Of a stretch of 64,000 bases of DNA, positions 52,266 to 60,718 are shown in pieces. The notes below the pieces were generated by a model, which did not search any database, was not told the DNA's origin, and saw nothing but the letters and a program-made list of their open reading frames with translations. Source of the DNA: Micromonospora echinaurantiaca (lineage in GTDB: Bacteria; Actinomycetota; Actinomycetes; Mycobacteriales; Micromonosporaceae). Made by a program: the position numbers and the translations under genes. The stretch is taken from contig NZ_LT607750.1 in the NCBI RefSeq assembly GCF_900090235.1, forward strand, positions 2,678,501-2,742,500. The letters run 5' to 3'. Positions within the stretch are counted from its first letter, which is position 1, and every line of letters begins with the position of its first letter.

Positions 52266-54548
52266 TCAGTGCGCCGCACCAACCCGGGCGTGGCGGCGGT
52301 CCTCCGACCGGACGTGACCGGTGAGGGCCGCGCAGGTCGGGGTGTCCCGGTCGGTGTAGTCGGCGACCGGCCCCTGGTAGAGCACCGTGCCGCCGTGCCG
52401 GCCGGGGCCGGGCCCGAGGTCGATGAGCCAGTCGGCCCGGCGGATGACGTCGAGGTTGTGCTCGATGACGACGACCGTGTGGCCCCGGTCGACGAGGCCG
52501 TCGAGGAGGGCCAGCAGGGTGTCGACGTCGCTCAGGTGCAGGCCGGTGGTCGGCTCGTCGAGCACGTACGCGGTGGGCTGTGCCGTCTCGCGCAGCTCTC
52601 TGGCGATCTTCAGCCGCTGGCACTCGCCGCCGGAGAGCGTGCTCAACGACTGGCCGAGTCGCAGGTAGCCGAGGCCCACGTCGGCGAGGTGCCGCAGCGC
52701 GCGGGCGATCTGCCGGTCGGACAGCCGCGCGACGGCCTGGTCCACGGTGAGCGCGTCCACGTCGGCGATCGACAGCCCGTCGACGGTGTGCCGGAGCACC
52801 TCCGGGGTGAACCGCCGGCCCTGGCAGGTCCCGCAGACCACCTCCTGCCCGTCCAGGAAGGCCAGATCGGTGTGGATGACGCCGAGGCCCCGGCAGTCCG
52901 GGCAGGCACCGGCGGAGTTGGCGCTGAACAGCGCGGCCGGTACGCCGTTGCGCGCGGCGAACAGCCGGCGGATCGCCGGCGCGATGCCGGTGTAGGTGAT
53001 CGGGGTGGAACGCCGGTTGGTGCTGACCGGGCTCTGGTCGATGACCGTCGCGGCGTGCTGGGCCACCAGTTCGGCGGCCAGGCTGGACTTGCCGGAGCCG
53101 GCCACCCCGGTCAGCACGGTCAGCACGCCGGTCGGTACGGCCACGGTCACCCCGCGCAGGTTGTTGCGGGTCGCGTCGGCGATGGTGAGGCGGCCGGCGC
53201 CGGCCCGTGGCCTCCGCCGCACCGGACGACGCCGGCGCAGCGCCCGCCCGGTGGGGGTGTCGGCGCGGCGCAGTTCGGCGAAGCCGCCCTGGAACACCAG
53301 GCGACCCCCGTCGGCGCCGGCGCCCGGTCCGATCTCGACGATCTGGTCCGCCCGGGCCATCACGGCGGGGTCGTGCTCCACGACCAGGATGCTGTTCCCC
53401 CGGTCGCGCAGCCGCTCCAGCAGCCGGACGGTGGCCTCGACGTCGGCCGGGTGCAGCCCGACCGTGGGCTCGTCGACCAGGTAGGTCATCTCGATCAGGC
53501 TGGAACCCAGGTGCTTGACCATCTTGATCCGTTGCGACTCGCCGCCGGACAGGGTCGTGGTCGGCCGGGACAGGGTGAGGTAGCCCAGCCCGATGGTGGT
53601 GATCGCGTCCAGCCGGGCGGTCAGTGCGTCGACCACCGGCGCCACCTGGGCCGCGGTGACGGCGCGGACGAGACCGGCCAGTTCGCTGACCTCCAGCCGG
53701 GACAGCTCGCCGATCGTGTGGCCGAGCAGGGTGGCCGTCCGGGCGGCCTCGTTGAGCCGGTCCCCGTGGCACTCCGGGCAGACCTCCGAGCGGGTGAACC
53801 GGCGGATCACCTCCTGCTTGCGGTCGGACAGGTGGTCGGAGGTGTGCAGGTAGATCCGCTCGAACCGCTCGACCACCCCCTCGTACGCCTTGGGTGGCTT
53901 GCGGCCCAGCTTCGCGGCGGCCTCGCCGCCGTACAGCAGCGCCGCCCGTTCCTGCGGGCTCCACTCCCGCAGCGGGGTGTGCGGGTCGAAGGTGCCGATG
54001 TCGGCGTACTGGGCGTACCAGTAGCCGCCGTCGCCGAACCCGGGCAGCCGGATCGCCCCCTGCGCCAGCGACCGGTCCAGGTCGAGGAAGCGGTCGACGG
54101 CGGCGGCCACCACCTCGCCGAGGCCCGAGCAGGTCGGGCACATGCCGGCCGGATCGTTGAAGGAGAACCGATTCGACTCGCCCACCTGCGGTGTGCCCAC
54201 GCGGGAGAAGAGCAGCCGCAGGTAGGTCCAGGCGTCGGTGACGGTGCCGACCGTCGAGCGGGCGTTGCCGCCGAGCCGGCGCTGGTCGATCACGATCACC
54301 GGGGACAGCCCGCCGATGTGCTCGACGTCCGGGCGGGTCCATTTCGGCAGCCGGTTGCGGGCGAACGGCGGGAAGGTCTCGTTGAGCTGGTGACCCGCCT
54401 CGGCGGCGATGGTGTCGAACACCAGCGACGACTTGCCCGACCCGGACACGCCGGCGAAGACGACCAGCCGGTTGCGCGGGACGTCGACGTCGAGTGTGGC
54501 CAGGTTGTTGGTGCGGGCGCCCCGGACGGTGATGTGGCGATGTTCCAT
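52266..54548 (-). CDS. UvrA-like ATPase (UvrA2/DrrC-type, drug or DNA damage resistance)
   Basis: The 760-residue protein has two ABC-type ATPase modules: Walker A in VFAGVSGSGKSSLVFD and LTGVAGSGKSSLAAEL, ABC signatures LSGGESQRIK and LSGGECQRLK, and zinc knuckles (CPTCSGLG, CPECHGD, CPDCRGLG). At 760 aa it is shorter than canonical UvrA (about 950), lacking the UvrB-binding insert, like UvrA2 or daunorubicin-resistance DrrC proteins. It may remove DNA-bound drugs without UvrB. The ATG at 54548 faces a WYL regulator across 62 bp, a recurrent actinomycete pairing. Confidence 0.9.
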   Translation of the reverse strand: MEHRHITVRGARTNNLATLDVDVPRNRLVVFAGVSGSGKSSLVFDTIAAEAGHQLNETFPPFARNRLPKWTRPDVEHIGGLSPVIVIDQRRLGGNARSTVGTVTDAWTYLRLLFSRVGTPQVGESNRFSFNDPAGMCPTCSGLGEVVAAAVDRFLDLDRSLAQGAIRLPGFGDGGYWYAQYADIGTFDPHTPLREWSPQERAALLYGGEAAAKLGRKPPKAYEGVVERFERIYLHTSDHLSDRKQEVIRRFTRSEVCPECHGDRLNEAARTATLLGHTIGELSRLEVSELAGLVRAVTAAQVAPVVDALTARLDAITTIGLGYLTLSRPTTTLSGGESQRIKMVKHLGSSLIEMTYLVDEPTVGLHPADVEATVRLLERLRDRGNSILVVEHDPAVMARADQIVEIGPGAGADGGRLVFQGGFAELRRADTPTGRALRRRRPVRRRPRAGAGRLTIADATRNNLRGVTVAVPTGVLTVLTGVAGSGKSSLAAELVAQHAATVIDQSPVSTNRRSTPITYTGIAPAIRRLFAARNGVPAALFSANSAGACPDCRGLGVIHTDLAFLDGQEVVCGTCQGRRFTPEVLRHTVDGLSIADVDALTVDQAVARLSDRQIARALRHLADVGLGYLRLGQSLSTLSGGECQRLKIARELRETAQPTAYVLDEPTTGLHLSDVDTLLALLDGLVDRGHTVVVIEHNLDVIRRADWLIDLGPGPGRHGGTVLYQGPVADYTDRDTPTCAALTGHVRSEDRRHARVGAAH

Positions 54549-54610
54549 GCCGCCGACGCTACGAGCAGATGTGGCCGGATCCTGACCGCGATCGAGGGGA
54601 GAATGGGCCC

Positions 54611-55603
54611 GTGGCCGATGTGACCGGGCGGATGCTCTCCCTGCTGTCGACCCTGCAGAGCGGCCGGTCGTTCGCCGGCGACGAACTGGCCCGCCGGCTG
54701 GGGGTCAGCCCGCGGACCCTGCGCCGGGACGTCGAGCGGCTGCGCGGCTACGGCTACCCGGTCGACACCCAGCCCGGGCCGGGTGGCTACTACCGGCTCG
54801 CGGCCGGCCGGACCATGCCCCCGCTCGTCCTCGATGACGACGAGGCGATCGCCACCCTGCTCGGTCTCGCCGCGCTCGCCGCTACCGGAACGGCCACGTA
54901 CGGCGCGTTGGACGAGGCGGCCACCCGCACCTACGGCAAGCTGGAGCAGTTCCTGCCCGCCCGGCTGCGGCCCCGCGTGGCGGCCGTCCGGGCGAGCCTG
55001 GAGACGGGCCGGCACGAGACGCCGCCGGTGACCGCCGAGCAACTCGGCCTGCTCGCCGACGCCATCGCCGACGCCGAGGTCGTCACGTTCACCTACACCG
55101 ACGCGCACGGCGCGCGCAGCCGGCGACGGGTCGAGCCGTACCGGCAGGTCCACCACCTGCTGCGGTGGTACCTCCTGGCGTGGGACGTCGACCGGGCCGA
55201 CTGGCGGGTGTTCCGGCTCGACCGGGTCGACGGCCCGGTGCGGACCGGCACCCGCTACGCACCCCGGCCGCTGCCGGCCGAGTCGGCCCTGGAATACCTG
55301 CGGCGTGGTCTCGGCAGAGCTGGGCAGCGGGTCAATCTCGTGGTCGAGGCGCCGGCGCACCGCGTGCTCGACGCCCTGAGGTACCACGACGTCGAGGTGG
55401 ACGCCGTCGGCGACCGGCGGACCCGGATCGTCGTCTCGGTCGACTCCTGGCAGTGGCTGCTACTCAACCTCGCCTTCCTGGACGCGGACTTCACCATCGA
55501 CGCCCCGCCCCACCTCACCGCCGCCTGCCGCACCTTCGCCCACCGCCTCCTCACCGCCACCCCTCCCACCCCCACCACCCCCGACCCACCTCGTCGATCA
55601 TGA
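54611..55603 (+). CDS. WYL-domain transcriptional regulator
   Basis: The 330-residue protein has an N-terminal DeoR-type helix-turn-helix (LARRLGVSPRTLRRDVERLR) and a central WYL domain (VTFTYTDAHGARSRRRVEPY, HHLLRWYLLAWDVDRADWRV with the WYL-like core), then a WCX-like C-terminal part. WYL regulators sense nucleic acids or DNA damage products. The GTG at 54611 has GGGGAG about 9 bases upstream. It is divergent from the UvrA-like gene and probably controls it. Its stop codon lies in the inverted repeat at 55596. Confidence 0.9.
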   Translation: MADVTGRMLSLLSTLQSGRSFAGDELARRLGVSPRTLRRDVERLRGYGYPVDTQPGPGGYYRLAAGRTMPPLVLDDDEAIATLLGLAALAATGTATYGALDEAATRTYGKLEQFLPARLRPRVAAVRASLETGRHETPPVTAEQLGLLADAIADAEVVTFTYTDAHGARSRRRVEPYRQVHHLLRWYLLAWDVDRADWRVFRLDRVDGPVRTGTRYAPRPLPAESALEYLRRGLGRAGQRVNLVVEAPAHRVLDALRYHDVEVDAVGDRRTRIVVSVDSWQWLLLNLAFLDADFTIDAPPHLTAACRTFAHRLLTATPPTPTTPDPPRRS

Positions 55604-55650
55604 AGTTGTTGACCCGACACGCCGGAGCGAGCCACAACAACTTCATGATC
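55596..55650. repeat. Dispersed intergenic inverted repeat, copy 3
   Basis: Perfect 16-bp arms GATCATGAAGTTGTTG / CAACAACTTCATGATC with a 23-base loop. It shares GATCATGA(A/G)GTTG with copy 1. It lies between the converging WYL and ATP-grasp genes and includes the WYL stop codon. Likely a bidirectional terminator. Confidence 0.85.
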
Positions 55651-55686
55651 AAGCGGGCGGAGTGGGGCCGGGGAGCCGGGGGGCGG

Positions 55687-57045
55687 TCAGTCGGTTACCA
55701 GGAGGCCGGAGAGGAGGACGCCGCGGGCGAGGTTGAGGACTCCGTCGCAGCCGGGGAAGCCGGTGCGGATGCAGGCGCCGGCCGGCTGGCGGCCGAACAG
55801 GTACGGGGCGATGCTGTAGGGCACCTCGGCGCTGACCGTCTCGCCGGTCTCGATGTGCACGAAGTCCAGCGGGACGCTGTCCGCCGGGACGTACTCCTGG
55901 AGGATGAAGCCGCCCCGCTCGGCGAACCGCCGTACCCCGTCGCGCCAGCGGTCCGGGTCGCACTCCCGGCCGATCAGCACGTCCACCCCGGCCGAGCCGT
56001 CGGCCGGCTTCGCCACCAGGCCGGCCCGGTCGGCCACCGCCCGGTCCAGCAGGGCCGGGGTGAGCGCCCAGGTACGCGGCACGTACCGGTGGATCAGATC
56101 GCGGTCGGCGGCCGGCAGTTCGTCGGCGTCCGCCCAGAGCCAGGCGAAGCCGAGCTTGTTGGCCAGCAGCCAGGCCGCCGCCGACACCCAGATCGGCACC
56201 GATCCGGCCGCCAGTGCCGCCTCCAGCGCGTCCACCCCGGCGCTCGGGGTGACCCGGTTGGGCACGAAGAGCCGGAACACCCCGTCGACCGGGGCGCCGT
56301 CGACGACCAGCCGGTCGTCGTCGTCCAGGCGCACCGCGGAGACCGGGGCGATCACCAGGTCCAGGCCGAACGCGGCGGCCCGCTCCGCCACCGGGGCGAG
56401 CACCCGCAGGAACCGCTGCGGGTCGTCCAGCCCCGGGTACTCGGCGTCGAAGTCGAGCAGCATGGCCACCCGCGCCCCGTCCGGCAGGCCCAGCCCGGCG
56501 CGGATCGCCGCGAACCGGCGGTCCACCGCGGACGGCGCCGCCTCGAGGCGGACCCGGTCGGTGATCCCGCGGGCCCGGTAGACGTCGACGAACCGGCGGA
56601 CCACGGTGTCGGCGTCGAACGCGCCACCGAGGCTGCTGTCGATGTTGTACTCCACCACCCGCGGCACCCCGCCGGAGAGCAGCACGTCCGGCCGGAAGGC
56701 GGCCAGCAGCGCCTCGGAGAGCGGCTCGTCGTCGTCCAGCAACCGGGTCGCCCCGGCCGGGACGCCGAGCAACCGGCGCAGCTCCCCCGCCGTGCGGGCA
56801 CGCCGCCGGCACGCCTCGAAGATCAACTGGGCGAGCCGGTCGCAGACCGCGTTGAGCACGTCCAGCGAGGTGCGGTCCATCACCGGCGGCCGGGCCAGCC
56901 GCCACTGCCGGTTGTACGTCGCCCGGCCGTCGAAGATCTCCCGCCAGGACTTCGCCCCGGCGGCCACCATCTCGGCCCGTACGTCGGCGGGCAGGTCCAG
57001 CCACGCCTGCGCGGCGGACGGCCAGCGGTGGTCAACGTCGATCAT
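55687..57045 (-). CDS. ATP-grasp-like carboxylate-amine ligase of a biosynthetic operon
   Basis: The 452-residue protein resembles circularly permuted ATP-grasp enzymes. An N-terminal helical part is followed by VVEYNIDSSLGGAFDAD, then LLANKLGFAWLWADADE, the ATP-lysine type block GLVAKPADGSAGVDVLIG, and FILQEYVPADSVPLDF with later acidic residues (SAEVPYSIAPY). It would join a carboxylate to an amine or thiol with ATP hydrolysis. I cannot name the substrate. The ATG at 57045 has a GAAGGACGGG site and starts 2 bp after the E1 beta stop codon, making it the last gene of the eight-gene operon. Confidence 0.75.
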   Translation of the reverse strand: MIDVDHRWPSAAQAWLDLPADVRAEMVAAGAKSWREIFDGRATYNRQWRLARPPVMDRTSLDVLNAVCDRLAQLIFEACRRRARTAGELRRLLGVPAGATRLLDDDEPLSEALLAAFRPDVLLSGGVPRVVEYNIDSSLGGAFDADTVVRRFVDVYRARGITDRVRLEAAPSAVDRRFAAIRAGLGLPDGARVAMLLDFDAEYPGLDDPQRFLRVLAPVAERAAAFGLDLVIAPVSAVRLDDDDRLVVDGAPVDGVFRLFVPNRVTPSAGVDALEAALAAGSVPIWVSAAAWLLANKLGFAWLWADADELPAADRDLIHRYVPRTWALTPALLDRAVADRAGLVAKPADGSAGVDVLIGRECDPDRWRDGVRRFAERGGFILQEYVPADSVPLDFVHIETGETVSAEVPYSIAPYLFGRQPAGACIRTGFPGCDGVLNLARGVLLSGLLVTD

Positions 57046-57047
57046 GG

Positions 57048-58019
57048 TCACCCGTCCTTCAGCACGTGTTGGATGGCGGTGCGCAACTGGTCCCGGCCCG
57101 GTTGCACGGCCCGGTCCAGCGCGGGGGCGAACGGCAGCACCGCGCCGTCCGGGCGGGTGACCCGGCGCGGCGGCGCGACCAGCGGCACCCGCTCGACCAT
57201 CGTGGCGATCACCTCGCCGGCGATCCCGCAGGTCCGGTTCGAGTCGTCGACCACCACCAGCCGCCGGGTGCGGGCCACCGACTCGGCGAGCGAGTCCCAG
57301 TCGAACGGGTACAGCGTGCGCGGGTCGTACACCTCCACCGACGCCTCGCCGGCCAGTTCCTCGGCGACCGCTAGCGCGTCGTGCACCAGGTGCCCGACCG
57401 CGACCACGGTGACGTCGTCGCCGGACCGGTGCACCCGGCCCCGGCCGAGCGGCACCGGAGCCAGGGCGGCGAAGTCGACGTCGGCGCGGACGTCCAGCGC
57501 GCCGGCCGGCGCGAAGACCACCACCGGGTCGTCGCAGCGCACCGCCGAGACCAGCAGCCCGTACGCGTCCGCCGGGGTGGCCGGCACCACCGTGGTCACC
57601 CCGACGTGGGCGAAGAGGCTGTACGGGTGGTCGGAGTGCTGCCCCGCCCAGCCGGTACGGGAGCCGGAGCCGGGCACCAGGTAGGTCACCGGCACCGCGC
57701 ACTGCCCGCCGGTCATCAGTGGGAACTTGTGCGCGTGGTTGACGATCTGCTCGAAGACCAGGAACAGCAGCGACGGGATCTGGAACTCGACCACCGGCCG
57801 CATCCCGGCCAGCGCGGCGCCGGTGGCGAAGCTGGTGAACGCCTGCTCGGACAGCGGAGTGTCCCGCACCCGGTCCGGGCCGAAGCGCTTGAGCAGGCCG
57901 GCGGTGACGTTCGCGGCGCCGACCCGGATGTCCTCGCCGAGCAGGAACACCGTCTCGTCGCGGGCCAGCTCGTCGGCGAGCGCCCGGGTGAGCGCCCGCC
58001 GGTAGGAGAGCCTGGGCAT
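57048..58019 (-). CDS. Orphan 2-oxoacid dehydrogenase E1 beta in biosynthetic operon
   Basis: The 323-residue transketolase-type subunit shows VFLLGEDIRVGAANVTAGLL, DTPLSEQAFTSFATGAALAG, VVEFQIPSLLFLVFEQIVNH and the C-terminal VVVDDSNRTCGIAGEVIATM. With E1 alpha it forms a thiamine-diphosphate decarboxylase. The sequence differs clearly from the bkd E1 beta at 23 kb. No E2 or E3 is encoded nearby. The ATG at 58019 has GGAGGTGG about 6 bases upstream. In pristinamycin biosynthesis, a similar E1 pair (PglB/C) works on phenylpyruvate; a related aromatic 2-oxo acid is a possible substrate here. Confidence 0.9.
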   Translation of the reverse strand: MPRLSYRRALTRALADELARDETVFLLGEDIRVGAANVTAGLLKRFGPDRVRDTPLSEQAFTSFATGAALAGMRPVVEFQIPSLLFLVFEQIVNHAHKFPLMTGGQCAVPVTYLVPGSGSRTGWAGQHSDHPYSLFAHVGVTTVVPATPADAYGLLVSAVRCDDPVVVFAPAGALDVRADVDFAALAPVPLGRGRVHRSGDDVTVVAVGHLVHDALAVAEELAGEASVEVYDPRTLYPFDWDSLAESVARTRRLVVVDDSNRTCGIAGEVIATMVERVPLVAPPRRVTRPDGAVLPFAPALDRAVQPGRDQLRTAIQHVLKDG

Positions 58020-58021
58020 GG

Positions 58022-58993
58022 TCAACCACCTCCGGTGCGGGCGGTGAGGCCGCTGGCGTACAGGTGCGCCAGCGCGCCGGCCGGGTCCGGCTCGGGGCTG
58101 GCCAGGGCGAACTCCACCGCCGCGGCCAGCTCCCGCTCGACCTCGGCGTCCACCGCGGCCCGGTCGGCGGCGGACAGCCGGGCGCCCTGGATCACCACCG
58201 GGTCGCGGGCCCGGCCCCGGGCCACCTCCTCGGGCGGGCGGTAGTCGAGGCGTACCACATGCTCGAAGGTGTGGTGGGCGTCGAACCGGTAGGTGCTCGC
58301 CTCGATCAGCTCGGGGCCGCCGCCGGCCCGCAGCCGGGCGACGGCGGCCGCCGCGGCGTCGCGTACCGCCTCGGGGTCCTGGCCGTCCACGACGGCGGCC
58401 GGCATGCCGAACGCGGCGGCCCGGCCGGTGATGCTGCCGGCCACCGCGCCGGCGACCGGCATGGTGGTGGCGTAGCCGTTGTTCTCGCAGACGAACAGCA
58501 CCGGCACCCGCCAGAGCGCGGCCAGGTTGAACGCCTCCAGCAGCATCCCCTCGTTGACCGCACCGTCGCCGAAGAAACTCACCCCGACGGTGTCCGCGCC
58601 GCGCCGCCGGCGGGCCCAGACCGCCCCGGTGACGATCGCGCCGGACGCGCCGACGATGGCGTTGGCGCCGAGCACACCGACGCCGAAGTCCGCGGCGTGC
58701 ATCGAGCCGCCCCGGCCGGCGTTCAGGCCGGTGGCCCGGCCGCACAGCTCGGCGAGCATCCGGGCCGGGTCGGCGCCCTTGGCCAGCACGTGCCCGTGCC
58801 CCCGGTGGGTGCCGACGACCACGTCGTCGGCGCCCAGCGCGGCGCACACGCCGGCGGCGATCCCCTCCTGGCCGAGGTACGGGTGGATGCCGCCGACGAT
58901 GTGCCCGGCGCGGACCAGCTCGATGGCCCGCTCCTCGAACCGGCGGACCAGCCGGACCGTGCGGTAGAGCCGGACCGGGTCGGCGTCGGTCAC
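58022..58993 (-). CDS. Orphan 2-oxoacid dehydrogenase E1 alpha in biosynthetic operon
   Basis: The 323-residue E1 alpha has [40 protein letters not shown], the thiamine-diphosphate motif [20 protein letters not shown] with [10 protein letters not shown], and [19 protein letters not shown] in the loop region. It resembles pyruvate/acetoin dehydrogenase alpha subunits. The GTG at 58993 overlaps the DUF3050 stop (GTGA) and its end is 2 bp before the E1 beta start, showing tight coupling. With no acyltransferase partner, it may do a simple decarboxylation or carboligation. Confidence 0.9.
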   Translation of the reverse strand: MTDADPVRLYRTVRLVRRFEERAIELVRAGHIVGGIHPYLGQEGIAAGVCAALGADDVVVGTHRGHGHVLAKGADPARMLAELCGRATGLNAGRGGSMHAADFGVGVLGANAIVGASGAIVTGAVWARRRRGADTVGVSFFGDGAVNEGMLLEAFNLAALWRVPVLFVCENNGYATTMPVAGAVAGSITGRAAAFGMPAAVVDGQDPEAVRDAAAAAVARLRAGGGPELIEASTYRFDAHHTFEHVVRLDYRPPEEVARGRARDPVVIQGARLSAADRAAVDAEVERELAAAVEFALASPEPDPAGALAHLYASGLTARTGGG

Positions 58994-59787
58994 CGCCCGC
59001 GACCGGCCTTGATCGCGGCGAGGATGTCGTCCCAGAGCCGGGCCCGGGCGGCCAGCGCGGTGTTCACCGTGTCCGCGCACTCCTGCCACTTCGCGTCGTC
59101 GTCGCCGCACAGGTCGGCGAGCATCTGCATGGCCATCGGGGTGTGCTGCTCGCCGTCGACCTCGATGTGCCGCTCCAGGTAGTCGACGAACGTGTGCAGT
59201 CGCCGGCTGCGTTCGTTGATCGCGACGACCTGGGCGAACATGTCCGGGATCAGGTCCTCCCGGCCGAACGCGAAGGCGGCCGCCTGGCAGTGCACCGGGG
59301 TACCCTCGATGATCCGCCAGGTGGTGGCGGCGAACGCGGCCGACGCGGCGAGCACCCCGGCCTCGCCCAGCGCCGCGCCGACCGGCCGGCCGGCGCGCAG
59401 CAGCTCGACCAGCCGGTCCACCGCGGTGGTGTCGGCGCCGGCCTCCCGCATGCCCTGCACGTACAGCTCGAAGTGGCTGGTGTAGCCGTCGCCGAGCTCG
59501 TCGCTCTCCTCCACCATCACGATGTCGTTGATCAGCCGGCGGCTGCCGGTCGGCCCGGTCGGGATCCACGGCACGGTGACGCAGGTGAGCTGCCGCTGCA
59601 ACGACTTCAGCAGCGACATGAAGTCCCACACCGCGAAGACGTGGTGCTCCATGAAGGTGACCAGCGCCTCGTGGGTGTCCAGGTTGGCGTAGAGCGGGTG
59701 CTTGACCACCGCGTCGCGGCGGTCGGTCACCGCCTTCTCCAGCCGCTCGATCCCCGGGTGCGTCTTACCCCAGTCGTACCGTGACAT
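58990..59787 (-). CDS. DUF3050 protein, haem-oxygenase-like diiron oxidase candidate
   Basis: The 265-residue helical protein matches the DUF3050 pattern: [20 protein letters not shown] (about 45-64), [33 protein letters not shown] and [20 protein letters not shown]. The last block is His207-X3-Asp211-X3-His215, and with Glu47/His48, Glu94 and Glu177 it fits the metal ligand set of haem-oxygenase-like diiron oxidases/oxygenases (HDO, such as UndA, SznF). Those enzymes do N-oxidation, desaturation or oxidative C-C cleavage. The assignment is by motif. The ATG at 59787 has GGGAGG upstream; E1 alpha overlaps its stop. Confidence 0.82.
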   Translation of the reverse strand: MSRYDWGKTHPGIERLEKAVTDRRDAVVKHPLYANLDTHEALVTFMEHHVFAVWDFMSLLKSLQRQLTCVTVPWIPTGPTGSRRLINDIVMVEESDELGDGYTSHFELYVQGMREAGADTTAVDRLVELLRAGRPVGAALGEAGVLAASAAFAATTWRIIEGTPVHCQAAAFAFGREDLIPDMFAQVVAINERSRRLHTFVDYLERHIEVDGEQHTPMAMQMLADLCGDDDAKWQECADTVNTALAARARLWDDILAAIKAGRGR

Positions 59788-59788
59788 G

Positions 59789-60718
59789 TCAGCCTCCCTG
59801 CTGGGCGCGGTGGCGCCAGATGACCGGGCAGTATTCGGGGTCCGCGTAGTCCGGCCGCCCGTCGGCGGTGCGGCGGACCAGCACGTCGTGGTTGTAGGCG
59901 GCGAGCGAGCCGTCGGAGAGCGGGTACGCCCGCCAGGCGTTGTCGCCGTCCTGCAGGTGCAGCGAGATCGCCTGCCGGGGGCGGCCGCTGACGTTGGCGC
60001 CGCTGCCGTGGTAGGTGCGGCAGTGGTGGAAGCTCAGGTGTCCCTTGGGGATCACCATCGGGACCTTGCGGATCTCGACGCCGTTGTGCGCCGCGTTCGC
60101 GGCCAGCATCTCCTCCAACTGGTCGCGGTCGCGCTCGGCGAAGTGCCGCACCACCGTGTCGTCGGCGCCGACCTCCCGCCAGCGGTGCGAGCCGTCGACC
60201 ATGGTGATGGTGCCCATCTCCTCGCCGCAGTCGTGGAACGGGATGAACGCGGTCAGCATCCGCTCGGACGACGAGGACGCCCAGTAGTGCTTGTCGAAGT
60301 GCCAGGGCACGATGTTGCTCGGCTCGCCGGAGATCGGCGGCTTGTAGATCAGCGTGGACTGGAACACGCGGATCTCCTCGGCCTGGGCGAGCCGCGCGGC
60401 GACCGCGCCGATCAGCGGCTTGCGCAGGATCGCGGCGAGCCCGTCGTGCTCGTGGTGGACGTAGTCGTTGTGCCGCTGCACCGCGCCCTTCGCCGGCTCC
60501 CAGTAGGCCAGCTTCGGCGGGCGTACCGGCAGCCGGCGGTCCCGCTCGCCGGCGTAGTAACGCTCGGCGGCCGCCGCGAGGGCGTCCACCTCCTCGTCGG
60601 TGAGCAGCTTCTTCGACAGGTACCAGCCGTGCTCGGCGTAGAACCGCACGTCTTCGTCCGAGGGCAGCAGCGCCTCCTCCTCGGCGGTCAGCGTCGGGTC
60701 GAACTCGGTCGTGGTCAC
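59789..60718 (-). CDS. PhyH-family Fe(II)/2-oxoglutarate oxygenase in biosynthetic operon
   Basis: The 309-residue enzyme has the His-X-Asp ligands in [29 protein letters not shown], the distal His in [18 protein letters not shown] and [11 protein letters not shown] with the Arg that binds 2-oxoglutarate. It resembles phytanoyl-CoA-dioxygenase-like hydroxylases or halogenases; the Asp is retained, so it is a hydroxylase or desaturase type rather than a halogenase. The GTG at 60718 overlaps the hmaS stop by 4 bases (GTGA) and DUF3050 starts 1 bp after its stop, so it is central in the operon. Confidence 0.9.
   Translation of the reverse strand: MTTTEFDPTLTAEEEALLPSDEDVRFYAEHGWYLSKKLLTDEEVDALAAAAERYYAGERDRRLPVRPPKLAYWEPAKGAVQRHNDYVHHEHDGLAAILRKPLIGAVAARLAQAEEIRVFQSTLIYKPPISGEPSNIVPWHFDKHYWASSSSERMLTAFIPFHDCGEEMGTITMVDGSHRWREVGADDTVVRHFAERDRDQLEEMLAANAAHNGVEIRKVPMVIPKGHLSFHHCRTYHGSGANVSGRPRQAISLHLQDGDNAWRAYPLSDGSLAAYNHDVLVRRTADGRPDYADPEYCPVIWRHRAQQGG

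Noticed and set aside
57048..58993. Second E1 pair as a housekeeping pyruvate dehydrogenase
   Set aside because: It lacks E2/E3, is locked in overlaps with oxygenase genes and differs from the complete bkd operon in the same window; housekeeping use is less likely, though not excluded.
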